A stretch of DNA of 64,000 nucleotides from Deltaproteobacteria bacterium (GCA_012517315.1 JAAYVE010000038.1:1-64000), one strand, 5' to 3'; shown: positions 26,923 to 38,043, counted from the first letter of the stretch. Notes: generated by a model from the letters alone, not told the origin. Numbers and translations are program-made.

Positions 26923-27576
26923 TCAGAGAAGGGGAAATAGATCTTCGGGGCTCTCAATGAGAACCTTTGCGCCGGCTGTGAGCAACTCCGGCGCCTCCCG
27001 GAAACCCCAAAGAACGCCCACCGGGAACATCCCCGCTCTCACGGCGGTGATCATGTCCGTATCCGTGTCCCCAAGGTACAGGAAGCGCTCTGGGGGAATT
27101 CCCATGTGTGCCGCGATCTCAAGAGCACCGGCGGGATCCGGTTTTCTCGGAATCCCCGGCCGTTCGCCCAGTACCTGTTCAAACCTCCAGCCCGCCAGCA
27201 GATCTTCCGCGATCCGCCGTGTCGCCTCATGGGGTTTGTTGGAGAGGATCGCCATGGGTATCGACCGGGCGACCAGGCCATCCAGAAGTGCGGGAACCCC
27301 CGGGTAGGGTCGCGTCTTGTTCCTGTGCCGCCTGCCGTATTCTTCGCGCATGAGGGTAAGATATTTCCCCACGCTCACGGCATCTTTTTCAACGCCCCCC
27401 GGCAACGCCCTCCTCACGAGGTTTTCCATCCCATCCCCCACGAACTTCTTGAAGGCTTCCAGGGGATGCTTCGGAAAACCTGCTCCTGCCAGGACGTGGT
27501 TCATGGAATCGGCAAGGTCTTCCAAGGTGTTGAGGAGGGTCCCATCCAGGTCGAAGATCACGGCTCGATCACGCAT
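26923..27576 (-). CDS. gph: HAD-superfamily phosphatase, phosphoglycolate phosphatase-like
   Basis: 217 aa. Motif I VIFDLDGTLLNT, motif II AILSNKP, motif III Lys in RKPDPAGALEIA and motif IV YLGDTDTDM are all present, with the four-helix cap of subfamily IA (about 15-80). The likely substrate is 2-phosphoglycolate or another small phosphate; HAD specificity cannot be read reliably from sequence. It converges on the DAC gene. The ankyrin gene lies further upstream on the same strand with a 165-base gap. Confidence 0.85.
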   Translation of the reverse strand: MRDRAVIFDLDGTLLNTLEDLADSMNHVLAGAGFPKHPLEAFKKFVGDGMENLVRRALPGGVEKDAVSVGKYLTLMREEYGRRHRNKTRPYPGVPALLDGLVARSIPMAILSNKPHEATRRIAEDLLAGWRFEQVLGERPGIPRKPDPAGALEIAAHMGIPPERFLYLGDTDTDMITAVRAGMFPVGVLWGFREAPELLTAGAKVLIESPEDLFPLL

Positions 27577-27741
27577 GCAATGCTCTCACCGCTTCAAAAG
27601 AAAGTGGCGGGGAGTGGGCAACACCACACCCCGCCAAGAAGGCCCCCGATCCCGGGGAGACTGACAAAAGAGCTGTCTGCCGCCGGTTGATGAATCCGAC
27701 TTCAATGCCCCCACCGGCATTCCGTATGCCCCGGATAGAGG

Positions 27742-28575
27742 TCAGCGATTCCTTGCGCCGTGACGCCGTGCATATTTCAGGAGCTGCATGATGTCGCCCC
27801 GTTCCATGACTCTTGCATAGGAGTATGCGGTCATGTTGTTGATGTCTTTCCCGCCGAGGTGCGCACCGCCTGCGACGAGCACCCGGATGACCTCCGGATA
27901 GCCGAATATGGTGGCCACGATAAGAGGCGTCCTTCCGAACTTGTCCCGCACCTCCGTGTCGGCATGGTTCGCCACCAGCAGCTTGACAACCTCCGCATGC
28001 CCTCCCTTGGCGGCAAGGATCAGAGCGGTCTGTCCTTCATCATCTTGCTCGTTGAGCCTCGCACCCTTGGCAATCAACATGCGGGTGATGTCGGCATTGC
28101 CGCTCATGGCCGCAGCCATGAGTGCCGTGATCCCCTTCTTCTTGACGCTTGGAAGCAGTTCCTGGCCCTTCAGATTCGGATCCGCTCCCGCAGCCAGGAG
28201 AGCCTGGGCTATGTCCATATGCCCCGCCCAGGATGCCTGCATGAGCGCCGTCGCCCCATAAACGTCCATCACGTTCGGATCAGCACCCTCCTGAAGCAGG
28301 ATGTCCACGACCCCTTTGTAACCCATGGCCGATGCACGCATGAGAGGCGTCATCCCATCAGGATCCCTGGCATTCACGTCCGCACCCTGGAGTATCAGGT
28401 TGCTCACCGTATCTGCATATCCCTTGGAAGCACTGAATATGAGTTCCGTATTCAGGTTTTCCTGCCTGACGGATTCCTTGGTACGCGCCTGTGCTTCGCC
28501 CAAGGAGGGAACAAGTCCCACACACAGCGCGCAGACCAATGCGACAAGGCCCCATAACCATGTCTTACTCCTCAT
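27742..28575 (-). CDS. exported ankyrin-repeat protein
   Basis: 277 aa. A signal peptide (hydrophobic 5-22, ending EAQA) is followed by about six ankyrin repeats, each with the TPLMRAS/TALMQAS/TALMAAA/TALILAA/TPLIVAT turn and GADVNARD/GADPNVMD-type hairpins. It acts as a periplasmic or cell-surface protein-interaction scaffold; its partner is unknown. The ATG at 28575 is used because AAGGAGGAGGAG directly precedes it; an upstream ATG in frame lacks this. It stands alone, divergent from the cus-type cluster. Confidence 0.88.
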   Translation of the reverse strand: MRSKTWLWGLVALVCALCVGLVPSLGEAQARTKESVRQENLNTELIFSASKGYADTVSNLILQGADVNARDPDGMTPLMRASAMGYKGVVDILLQEGADPNVMDVYGATALMQASWAGHMDIAQALLAAGADPNLKGQELLPSVKKKGITALMAAAMSGNADITRMLIAKGARLNEQDDEGQTALILAAKGGHAEVVKLLVANHADTEVRDKFGRTPLIVATIFGYPEVIRVLVAGGAHLGGKDINNMTAYSYARVMERGDIMQLLKYARRHGARNR

Positions 28576-29007
28576 CTCCTCCTCCTTTTCCTGCACTGTG
28601 ATCACCCCTGTTCATTACGCCCCCTGACTCAAGAACACATCTGGTTCCAAATGAACGAAGACGCCATACGACGACTGATATTTCTTCGGTAAAGCGTCAG
28701 TGTGTGATAAATTTCAAATTGAAGCTGAAAACACCACATTGAATATATTCTAATCCCATTTTTCGTAAAGATTTACAAGCAATTTTTGGGGAATTTCAAT
28801 GAATTCCCTCCTTTTCCCCTCGATCTGATCATCACCACCTCACACCGAGGCTTCACCCCCGTTCTCAACGATCTGGTTTTCTTTTGATTTGAGCCGGGGT
28901 ATATGCACCTCATAAGACTACTCTTGCACTCGGAATTGAGTGGGAGGTTGCCGCGAGGGAGTCTGTTGAGCCCGTTCCATAGAAGTCCCAGGAAAGAGGA
29001 GAAACAA
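28576..29007. other. AT-rich divergent regulatory interval
   Basis: 432 bases between the divergent ankyrin and cusC-like genes. The 28660-28800 part is markedly AT-rich compared with its neighbours and is the likely seat of promoters in both directions. I cannot assign individual boxes with confidence and see no gene. Confidence 0.4.
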
Positions 29008-30339
29008 ATGACGCTCGAAATCCTCGGCTGTTGGCTCGCCTTTTCGTCATGGGTCGTGGCCGTGACCTTGCCCCCGGTCGCCTGGGGACAATCCTGCCCG
29101 CCAAATATCTCGGAGAGATCGGGGAAGGATAAACAGGAAAAGACACCCCTCTCTTCAGAACCCTTGGTGCTCAAGGATCTCATCACAGAACTCCAGAACC
29201 GGAACCCAGCTCTCCGGTCGGCCCTGGGAAGTGCACAAGCCATGAAGGCAAGGACTCATTCAGCCAGGGCTCTTCCAGACCCGGTGATCTCTTTTCAGAC
29301 CATGGGCGACCTCATTCCTCCTGAACTGCAGCGGGGAGACCCTTCTTCCGGCAGGACGTACGGGGTGGAACAGGAGATCCCCTTTCCCGGCAAGCTCGGC
29401 TTGAAGGGAAAGGTGGCCGATTCGGAAGCGGCGGCGGAGGAATGGAATGCGGAGCAGACCCGGCGGGAGCTCATCGCAGAACTCAAGACAGCCTACCTGG
29501 ACTTGATTTTTGTCCATGAGTCGTTGGAGATCCTTCAAAGGGCCAGGGAATTCCTGGAGAGCGTCGCCCGGGTTTCCGAGGCCCGGTACCGCGTCGGAGA
29601 GGGAAACATGCAGGCTGTTGTGAAAGCCCGCCTGGAGACATCCAGGCTGTTGGACAGGGAAACCTTGCTGCAGCAACGCCGCCATGCAACGGAGACACGC
29701 ATGGGCTTCCTCCTGAACCTTCCTGCCGGCCATCCTTTGGGCGAACCGGTACCCATGGAAAAGGCGGCCCTCCCGTATTCCCTGGATCGCCTAGTGGAGA
29801 TGGCCATGGAAAACGCTCCAGGTCTGAGGACGCAGGAGAAGAGAGTGGATCGCAGTCGGTATGCCGCGGAACTGGCCAGGAGGGAATACTATCCCGACTT
29901 TTCAATTGGGATCAGTTACGTGGATCGGAATTCCCAGAAGGAGATGTACGGCATCATGGCCAAGGCGAAAGTGCCTCTCTACTTTTGGCAGAAACAGCAC
30001 CCGGAACTGGAGGGAGCCCGACTGGATTTGGACAGCGCCATGAAGCTTCGGGAGAGCATCGCATCGAACATCGCCTACCGAGTCCGTGAAGCCCACATCG
30101 CCGCCACGACCAGCGACCGACTCCTGGAGCTCTATGCCGGCAACGTCCTTCCTCAGGCCAGGGTGTCGCTGGAGTCCGCTTTGGCAGCGTACCAATCGGG
30201 ATCCACGGACTTTTCCACGGTCATGGAGAGCAGCGGGACCCTCCTGGAGTACGAACTCAGATACCGTGAAGCATTGGCGGACTACCACAAGGCTCTTGGG
30301 AAGCTCGAACCCCTCATCGGTCTCGCACTGATTCAATGA
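29008..30339 (+). CDS. cusC: CusC/CzcC-like outer membrane efflux protein
   Basis: 443 aa, TolC family with a signal peptide (1-27, ending AWGQS). It opens LVLKDLITELQNRNPALRSALGSAQAM and has EQEIPFPGKLGLKGKVADSEA, the pattern of heavy-metal efflux channels linked to CusB/CusA. The ATG at 29008 has GAGGAG 6 bases upstream. Two genes follow directly: cusB (57 bases) and cusA, making a Cu(I)/Ag(I) pump by family knowledge. This gene itself is intact, unlike the rest of the cluster. Confidence 0.85.
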   Translation: MTLEILGCWLAFSSWVVAVTLPPVAWGQSCPPNISERSGKDKQEKTPLSSEPLVLKDLITELQNRNPALRSALGSAQAMKARTHSARALPDPVISFQTMGDLIPPELQRGDPSSGRTYGVEQEIPFPGKLGLKGKVADSEAAAEEWNAEQTRRELIAELKTAYLDLIFVHESLEILQRAREFLESVARVSEARYRVGEGNMQAVVKARLETSRLLDRETLLQQRRHATETRMGFLLNLPAGHPLGEPVPMEKAALPYSLDRLVEMAMENAPGLRTQEKRVDRSRYAAELARREYYPDFSIGISYVDRNSQKEMYGIMAKAKVPLYFWQKQHPELEGARLDLDSAMKLRESIASNIAYRVREAHIAATTSDRLLELYAGNVLPQARVSLESALAAYQSGSTDFSTVMESSGTLLEYELRYREALADYHKALGKLEPLIGLALIQ

Positions 30340-30395
30340 GAGGAGAGGGGGATGAGGGCCGGGTCGTCCAACAGGCAAATGAAAAGGAACAGCCC

Positions 30396-31813
30396 ATGAG
30401 AGAGGTCGTCTTTTCCTCCGGGGGGAGGGTGGTCGGAATTCTCCTGGTCTGCATCGCCCTCGGAATGTTGGGAGCAGCGCTGCTCTCTTCAAGAAACGCC
30501 TGGTTCCTCCCCCGTTTGAAAGACGCGATCAAGCCACCGGGGAACCCTCAGTCCGCAGCGGTCTACTATTGCCCCATGCATCCCCAGGTGCGCTCGGACC
30601 GACCCGGAACCTGCCCCATCTGCAACATGGACCTGGAGAAGCTGGAACCCGGCCTGGACGCTCCCAAGACAGAGACCGGCGAGGAACAGCCCCTGGAAAG
30701 GGTTCACATATCCCCCCGCAAGCAGCAGTTGATCGGTGTCCGTTTGAGCAGTGTGAAGGAGGGCCCGCTGTCGAGTACGATCCGGGCGGTGGGACGTCTG
30801 ACTTACGACGAAACACGGATTTCCAGGATACAGACAAAAATCGAAGGCTGGATCGAGGAGGTATTCATCAATTACGCAGGCAGCCCCGTCAAGAAGAACC
30901 AACTTCTCGTCAGCATCTACAGCCCCCAGGTTTTTCCAGCGCAGCAAGAGCTCCTCATCGCCGGCAAATCACGAGATGCCCTTGCGGGAAGTCCTTTTCC
31001 CGGGGTGGCTGCCGACGCTCGCTCCCTCCACGAGGCGGCACGGCTGAGGCTCAGACTTTGGGAAATCCCTGACTCCGTGATCCGGAAAGTGGAAAAGATG
31101 GGACAACCCCTGCGGGCCATGCCCGTTCACTCCCCCATGGACGGATTTGTGCTGACGCGCAACGCCTACCCGGGCCAAAGGATCACCCCAGAGACGGAGC
31201 TCTATACTCTTGCGGACCTCTCCACCATTTGGGTGTTGGCGGAAGTGTACGAATGCGAAATTCCCATGGGGCAGCAGGGACAGCCGGTCTCCGTGACGAT
31301 TCCCCGTCAACCCGGCAGGAGTTACACCGGGAAGGTGGCTTACGTTTACCCGGAGCTCGACAAGGTGACCCGCACCCTTCGGGTCCGCCTGGAGTTCCCC
31401 AACCCGGACCTCCACCTGAAACCCGAAATGTATGCCGATGTGGAGATCCTCGTGAGCCATGGCCCGCACCTCTCCGTCCCCGCTGAAGCCGTGATGGATT
31501 CAGGAACGGAGCAGAGGGTGTTCGTGGCCCTCGAGGAGGGGTATTTCGAACCGAGGAAGGTCCGTACCGGGGCGACCGTGGGGGATCGGACCATCATATT
31601 GGCGGTCTCAAACCCGGAGAGAATGTTGTCACGGCGGGCAATTTCCTCATCGATTCGGAAAGCCGTCTCAAGGCGGCTCTCAGGGGCCTCGGAAGAGAGT
31701 CCCCTTCGGGCCGTGGTTGGGACGGACCCGCATCGAAGCCGGGTTCAAACACAGAGGAGTCAGCCGGCGAAGCCGATCACGAGAAAACGCATTCCATGTC
31801 GCATGGTTCTTGA
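30396..31813 (+). pseudogene. cusB: CusB-like membrane fusion protein, frameshifted near the C-terminus
   Basis: The frame starts at ATG 30396 (AAGGA upstream) with one membrane anchor (about 11-31) and then the heavy-metal-binding motif YYCPMHPQV...GTCPICNMDLEKLE (about 50-80). HlyD-like domains follow. Around 31599-31605 the conserved ending switches frame: in the current frame it reads IILAVSNPERML, while the next frame gives GGLKPGENVVTAGNFLIDSESRL, the standard CusB ending. One missing G in TTGGCGG would join them and put the stop at 31811-31813. Without correction the protein runs on in a wrong frame to 31877. The rest of the sequence is normal, so this is a recent break, a sequencing indel, or a functional but altered tail. 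Confidence 0.8.
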
Positions 31814-31917
31814 GGGCGCAATCTCCCTGGTGCGGCCCGAAAAGCGGCAGGGGACGCGCGGGAGAGCAGAAACGTGACTGCGGGAGTGTCCATTGACGCG
31901 GCCAGGAGCCACATCCA

Positions 31918-34900
31918 GTGATTGACGAGATCATTGAAATTTGCGCCCGAAATAGGCTCGTCGTTTTCATTCTTGTCTGCCTGGCCCTCCTGTCGGGCTT
32001 CAATGCCATGCAAAATATCGCTCTCGACGCCATACCCGACCTTTCCGACACCCAGGTCATCATTTATTCCCGGTGGGACCGCAGCCCCGACATCATGGAA
32101 GACCAGGTGACGTACCCCATCGTCAAGTCCCTGCTGGGAGTGCCCAGGGTCAGAGATATCCGGGGATTTTCCGACTTCGGCTATTCTTTCGTATACCTCA
32201 TCTTTGAAGACGGCACGGACATCTACTGGGCCCGCTCCAGGGTTGTCGAATCCCTGAGCAACATTCTGCCCCGTCTCCCCAGTGGGGTGGAAGTGGAACT
32301 GGCAAAGGACGCGACGGCCATTGGCTGGATTTACCAGTACGCCCTCGTGGACACCTCGGGCACCCATGACCTCTCCCAACTCCGTTCCCTTCAGGATTGG
32401 TATCTGCGATACGAACTGCAGTCCGTTCCCGGTGTGGCGGAGGTCGCCCCCATCGGCGGCTTCGTCCGGCAGTACCAGGTGAATTTGGACCCCGCTGCCC
32501 TGGCCGCCTACGGAGTCCCGCTGGAGAAAGTGGTGGAAGCGGTCCGCCGGGGAAACAACGACGTGGAGGGGCGCCTCATCGAGTTTTCCGGGCGGGAGTA
32601 CATGGTGAGAGGTCGGGGATACCTTCGATCCATCGCGGATATGGAAAACCTGCCCGTGGGACTCAACCCGCAAACGGGAGCGGCGGTTTTCATCAAGCAA
32701 CTGGGAAAGGTGGAAATCGGCCCCGATATCCGGCGGGGCGTCGGCGAACTGCACGGTCAAGGGGAGACCGTGGGCGGCATCGTCATCATGCGTTACGGCG
32801 AGAATGCTTTAAAGGTCATCGCCCGCGTTCAGGAGAAGATCGCCGCAATATCCCGCAGCCTTCCAGAAGGTGTCCGGATCGTGACCACCTACGACCGGTC
32901 GGATCTCATTTTGCGGTCCATCGGCACCCTCAGAACCACCCTGACGGAAGAACTCATCGTCGTCAGTCTCGTCATCCTCATCTTCCTCTGGCACATCCCC
33001 AGCGCCGTCATTCCCATCCTCACGATTCCCGTCGCCGTCATCATCTCCTTCATCCCTCTGTACAGCATGGGAATCACGGCCAACATCATGTCCCTCGGCG
33101 GCATTGCCATCGCCATCGGGGCCATGGTGGACGCCGCTATCGTCGTCGTGGAGCAGACCCACAAGAAGCTGGAACATTGGAGCGCTGAAGGGCGCAGGGG
33201 AGAATTCAAGGAGGTCGTTGTCTCCGCAGTGAAAGAGGTAGGAGGTCCCAGCTTTTTTGCACTCCTCGTCATCGCCGTCTCCTTCATGCTGGTTTTCGCT
33301 CTCGAATCCCAGGAAGGGAGGCTCTTCAAACCTCTCGCCTTCACCAAGAACTTCACCATGATCATTGCCGCGGTGCTGACCATCACCCTGGACCCGGCCA
33401 TCCGGCTGCTTTTCACCCGCATGGACCCTTACCGCTTCAGGCCCCGGTGGTGCGCCGCCATCGTCAATGCCTTTCTGGTGGGAAGCATCCACAGCGAGGA
33501 AAAACACCCTATCAGCCGTCTTCTCATGCGCATGTATCAACCGGCTGTGGAATTCGTCCTCCGGCATCCCCGGCCTGTCATCCTTGCAGCCGGAACGGTG
33601 GTCCTCCTCACTTGGTTCCCTTTCGCTCGGCTGCGATCGGAATTCATGCCGCCCCTGGACGAAGGGGCGCTCCTTTACATGCCCACCACAGTTCCGGGCA
33701 TTTCCATCACGGAAGCCCAGCAACTCCTTCAGGTTCAGGACAGGATTCTCAAGTCCTTCCCCCAAGTGGAAAGGGTCCATGGAAAGGCAGGCCGCGCGGA
33801 AACGGCCACGGACCCGGCCCCTTTTTCCATAATGGAGACGGTCATTCTCCTGAAACCACCCCATGCATGGCCTAAAGTGGCCAGGTGATACTCGGAATGG
33901 GCTCCCGAATGGCTTCAACGCTTGCGGCGACGGGCATGGCCCGACCATTTGAGTACACAGGAACTCATGTACGGGCCGGGCGGCCTCAACGAAGCCATGA
34001 ACATCCTCGGCGTCGTCAATGCCTGGACCATGCCCATCAAGACGAGGGTGGACATGCTCTCTACAGGTGTGCGCATCCCGCTTGGAATCAAGATCCTGGG
34101 GTCCGACCTGGACACCATTCAGCGCATCGGCCTCCAGATCGAAGGGGTCCTGAAACAGGTGGAGGGAACAGCCAGCGCTTATGCCGAACGGACTGGGGAA
34201 GGTTATTTTGTGGACATCGAACTGAAGCGCGACTGTCTTGCCCGGTACGGCCTCTCAGTGGAACAGGTTCAATCGGTCATCGCATCAGCGGTTGGGGGGG
34301 GAAAACATCACCACGACGGTGGAGGGCCGGGAGAGATATGCGATCAATGTCCCCTATATGCGGGACTTCCGAAGCTCTCCGGAGACTCTCAAGCGCGCTC
34401 TGGTGACCGCCATGGATGGAACTCAGGTTCCCCTTGCCCACGTCGCGGACATCAAACTCGCCACCGGGCCCGGGATAATCCGCGACGAAAATGGAAGGCT
34501 GAGCGGGTACGTCTATGTGGACATAGCCGGAAGGGACGTGGGCGGGTATGTGGAAGACACCCGCAAGAGAGTGGAAGAAAGCGTGAAACTTCCCTCAGGA
34601 TACTCCCTGGTTTGGAGCGGACAGTACGAATCCATAGCGCGAGCGAGGGAGAAACTGAAGGTCATCGTACCCATCACCCTCCTCGTGGTGTTTCTCCTCA
34701 TCTACATGAACACGGGGTATACCGCAAAAACCCTAATCGTCCCTCTGGCAGTTCCTTTTTCCGCCATCGGAGCCGTGTGGCTGCTATACCTCCTGGACTA
34801 CAACACGAGCATCGCCGTGTGGGTCGGGTTGATCGCCCTCCTGGGAGTGGACGCGGAAACAGGAGTTTTCATGCTGCTTTACCTCGACCTCGCTTTCTTC

Positions 34901-35203
34901 GACATGCGAAAGAAAGGCCTCATGCGGGACAGGGAGGATCTGAAGCGCGCCATCGTGGAAGGGGCTGTGAAACGGCTGAGGTCAAAATTCATGACCGTCG
35001 CCGTCACGTTCACGGGTCTTGTCCCCATCATGTGGTCCACCGGTGCGGGGTCCGACCTGATGAAGCGCATCGCGGCACCCATGGTGGGCGGAGTCTTCAC
35101 CTCGTTCATCATGGAGTTGCTCGTATGTCCTGCAATCTACCTGTTGTGGCGATGGCATTTCCACGTGAAGGGACCGGGCACCCCAAACCCGGGTGAACCG
35201 TGA
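31918..35203 (+). pseudogene. cusA: CusA-like heavy-metal RND pump, broken by a stop codon and a frameshift
   Basis: The GTG start at 31918 has AGGAG upstream. The first 656 codons are a normal HME-RND protein (IDEIIEICARNRLVVFILV, VDAAIVVVEQTHKK in TM4, FMPPLDEGALLYMPTT). At 33886-33888 an in-frame TGA stands where homologues have Trp (context A-R-[W]-Y-S-E-W-A-P-E-W). The same frame then continues correctly (TRVDMLSTGVRIPLGIKILG) until a run of eight G at 34294-34301. Seven would keep the frame into GGENITTTVEGRERYAINVPY and on to the true C-terminus at 35203. Two independent lesions make a functional full-length CusA unlikely as sequenced. Whether they are real needs read data. Confidence 0.85.
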
Positions 35204-35370
35204 ACGTCAAGACCATCTCCTTCGGACCAACATCCCAGGTTGTCATAGGACTCTCAAGGGCTACAGGTCTTGCCGTGGCAATCGCCCCAACGCTGGGAAA
35301 CAAATCCCCCCCGCCTCTGCGGTAGTGAAATGTGGAAAAGCAGCGAGAGCAGACTCTCGCGGGATTCCTA

Positions 35371-35638
35371 CTACGGGGATCTCTCCAGGACAACTCCTTG
35401 TGATTCCATTTCCTTGATGTACTTCGCGCGATCCTTCCTGAACTCCTCGGGACACGAAGAGCAGCAGAAATAGACCCGTTTCCCCTCATGTTCGGCAAAG
35501 ACCTTCCGGTCGATCTTCCCCCCCCATGATCGGACACTGCGTCTGCGGCCCCGTTTTCCCTTCGGGGGGTGCGGCCGGAAGAGGCTTCGCAAGACAGACG
35601 TAAGCGACAACAGCCAGTGCAATGAGCAGTCTTTTCAT
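35371..35638 (-). pseudogene. exported TRASH/YHS-domain metal-binding protein, frameshifted at a G8 tract
   Basis: The ATG at 35638 (GGTGGGG upstream) begins a signal peptide (MKRLLIALAVVAYVCLAKPL) and then CPIMGG. The next residues are in another frame: KIDRKVFAEHEGKRVYFCCSSCPEEF, a classic TRASH/YHS segment with Cys ligands. The switch is at eight G (minus strand; C8 at 35518-35525), and seven would restore one 88-residue protein. It lies convergent to and 167 bases beyond cusA, so a role as periplasmic Cu/Ag binder for that pump is plausible. Bases 35639-36003 on its upstream side hold no gene I can support. Confidence 0.75.
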
Positions 35639-36003
35639 GCCCCACCTTTCATCATTTGAGAGAAAACCGTTTCCCGAAACACCTTTGACCCCCCGGCCGG
35701 GAGCGCACCCGGAAGCCTCAAAGGACGACTCCCCCTCTTGCAACGGAATGTAATCACCCACGCACCCAAAACAAATCATGACGTCGGGCCATCACTCCCC
35801 ATGGCGGACCCGTGTTACCCGGCGCGGGCCATTGCGCCCCGTGGAGAGCCCCTGGGGTTCCGTCTTTCCGGGGAAGACGGCCCCCTCCTCCCAGGCCGTC
35901 CGGCGGGCCTTCACCCTTTGGCTCCCTTGTTCCGAGTGTTCACTGGGAATCCGGAGAGAGATGGCCTCCATGGGCAGTAGCACCGCAATCTGAAGGACTC
36001 CCG

Positions 36004-36951
36004 TCATTGGTTTCTCCAGTCTGCCCCGCCCAATGACGAGGGGGGACCCTTCTTCCCCCCTCCCAGGAAGAGAAATGCAAAGCAGGCAAAGTAGGGCAAG
36101 ACGAGGAAGAACTGGGGCGGCCACCCCTCCCATCGCACGGAAAGCCAATCGGACAGGGCCTCGCAGAGGCCGAAGAGAAGCGCTGCCAGAAGAACCCTCA
36201 CGGGCACCCACCGTCCCAGAATGATAGCCGCGACGGCGAGATATCCACGTCCTTGGGTCACCTGCTCCACAAACTGGGACAAAACCCCGATGGAGAGGAA
36301 GGCCCCTCCCAAACCTGCCAGTGCGCCCGAAAGCACCACGGCACCGAAACGCACCCGCAGGACAGAAAGCCCGGCCGACTCGGCACCCGAGGGATTCTCA
36401 CCGCATGCCCGAATGCGCAACCCCCACACGGAGTGGGCGAGCATCCACACGAAACCGGCAGCAATCACCACCGTCACCGGCAAGAGCACGGAAACCCCCT
36501 CCAGCGTCTTCCAGGCGGCACTCCCGACACCCCATCCCAGCCATTGGCCCACAGCACCCAGATGGGGAAGCTGGGAAACGGAAGGGGAGGTGCCGTAGGC
36601 TTCAAAAACCTGGTGGAGCAGTGTTCCTGTAATGCCTGCAGCCATGAGATTGAGGGCAATGGAACTGACGATCTGGTTGGCTTTCAGTCTGAGCGTGGCC
36701 GTGCCATGAAGCACTCCCACAAAACAACCGCCCAGGGCGGCCCACAAGAGGCCCATCCACGGGGAGCCGCTCCAGAAGGTCGCCCACACGGCAAAAAACG
36801 CGCCCATGAGCATCATTCCTTCCAGGGCGAAATTGATCACACCGCTCAGCTCAGAAATCAGCCCCCCAAGGCATGCCAGCCAGAGGGGCACTGCCCGGAT
36901 GCACCCGAGGAGCGTGAGATGGAAAAGCCACGAGAGCCACTCAGAAACCAA
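36004..36951 (-). CDS. ABC importer permease 2 (nucleoside/simple sugar, BMP-linked)
   Basis: 315 aa with about eight hydrophobic helices, in the branched-chain/ribose-type permease family. It opens with GGLISELSGVINFALEGMMLMGAF, the signature of the second permease of BmpA-linked nucleoside transporters (NupQ/YufQ-like). The C-terminal tail is Gly/Lys-rich. It is the last gene of a five-gene minus-strand operon: periplasmic protein, BMP binding protein, ATPase, permease 1, permease 2. It follows permease 1 by 21 bases. Confidence 0.85.
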   Translation of the reverse strand: MVSEWLSWLFHLTLLGCIRAVPLWLACLGGLISELSGVINFALEGMMLMGAFFAVWATFWSGSPWMGLLWAALGGCFVGVLHGTATLRLKANQIVSSIALNLMAAGITGTLLHQVFEAYGTSPSVSQLPHLGAVGQWLGWGVGSAAWKTLEGVSVLLPVTVVIAAGFVWMLAHSVWGLRIRACGENPSGAESAGLSVLRVRFGAVVLSGALAGLGGAFLSIGVLSQFVEQVTQGRGYLAVAAIILGRWVPVRVLLAALLFGLCEALSDWLSVRWEGWPPQFFLVLPYFACFAFLFLGGGKKGPPSSLGGADWRNQ

Positions 36952-36972
36952 TGCCTCATCCCTCTTCCAGGT

Positions 36973-38043
36973 TTACTTCCATGGGACTCGCCCCCTGCGG
37001 AAAAACACCGCTGCAGGACGACACACAGCAGCCAGGAGCACCCCCGCCTGGATGACGAGGATCATGTTGGGAGAGACGCCCAGGGCCAACTGAAGCCACT
37101 TGTCCGCCGCCCTCAGGCTTGCCATGAGCAAGGCACTCAGCCAGAGCATTCCAGGGAGTCCCTGGACCAGAAACGCGGTGGTGACACCATCGAAGCCGTA
37201 TCCAGCGGAAAAGGCCCGGTAGAAACGGTGGTGCACTCCCAGCACCTCAATCGCCCCCGCCATCCCGGCAAGTGCTCCGCTGAACAGGAAGATTCGTCTC
37301 TCCCAGCCCCGCGCATTGATTCCGCTCGTCTCCGCTGCGACCCTGTTGATGCCCACCACCGTCACCTCATACCCCCACACGTTTCGAGACAGCCATGCCT
37401 GCACCACGAGGCAGAGCAAAACCCCCGCGAATGGGGCGACGGGCACTCCCATGGAAAGAACCGGCTTCAGCACCGCACCTGAGGGGATTTGCGCCGTTCT
37501 CCCCATGGCGCTCCCATCCCCCAGCGGCCCCAGCACCAGATACTCTGCAAGGTAAGTGGCGATGTAATTGAGAATCAGCGTCGTGATGACTTCGTGGGTT
37601 CCCCGAAAATGCTTCAGCGCTACGGCAGGCCACGACCAGAGGGCGCCGATGGCGGCCCCCACGGCGGCGGAAAGGGGGATCAAGGCCCAGGAAGGGAGCG
37701 ATTCGGCTTGGAGGGCAAACGTGGCTGCAGCAAGGGCACCAAGAGTCAACTGCCCTTCACAGCCGATGTTGAGCAGATTGACGCGCCAGGCGACCGCCAC
37801 AGCCAATCCGGTGAGAAGCAGCGGAGTCATTTTCGCGAGGGTGGTGATCGCGGCGTCCACACTTCCCCAGGACCCTTCCCATATGGCGCGGATCAGGGCG
37901 AAAGGACCATGCCCCGTTGCCATTCCCGATGTCGCGCACAGCAGCAACCCCATCAGGCAGGCAGAGAAAAAGGTGGAGGGGAGCCATCCGCCTCTCCAGG
38001 GCACGGCCCGCCTCTCCAACGCTTTCTCATCGACTCTTTTCAC
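36973..38043 (-). CDS. ABC importer permease 1 (nucleoside/simple sugar, BMP-linked)
   Basis: 356 aa. It has an N-terminal cytosolic stretch, then helices with TPLLLTGLAVAVAWRVNLLNIGCEGQLTLG, the typical first-permease motif (NupP/YufP-like), plus GTHEVITTLILNYIA and the EAA-like loop GINRVAAETSGIN. It makes the inner-membrane channel with permease 2. The ATPase gene ends 27 bases upstream. The substrate is probably a nucleoside or related ribosyl compound, from the BMP association. Confidence 0.86.
   Translation of the reverse strand: MKRVDEKALERRAVPWRGGWLPSTFFSACLMGLLLCATSGMATGHGPFALIRAIWEGSWGSVDAAITTLAKMTPLLLTGLAVAVAWRVNLLNIGCEGQLTLGALAAATFALQAESLPSWALIPLSAAVGAAIGALWSWPAVALKHFRGTHEVITTLILNYIATYLAEYLVLGPLGDGSAMGRTAQIPSGAVLKPVLSMGVPVAPFAGVLLCLVVQAWLSRNVWGYEVTVVGINRVAAETSGINARGWERRIFLFSGALAGMAGAIEVLGVHHRFYRAFSAGYGFDGVTTAFLVQGLPGMLWLSALLMASLRAADKWLQLALGVSPNMILVIQAGVLLAAVCRPAAVFFRRGRVPWK

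Noticed and set aside
33886-33888. TGA in cusA as a selenocysteine codon
   Set aside because: The expected residue is Trp, not Cys/Sec, and no downstream SECIS-like hairpin was evident.
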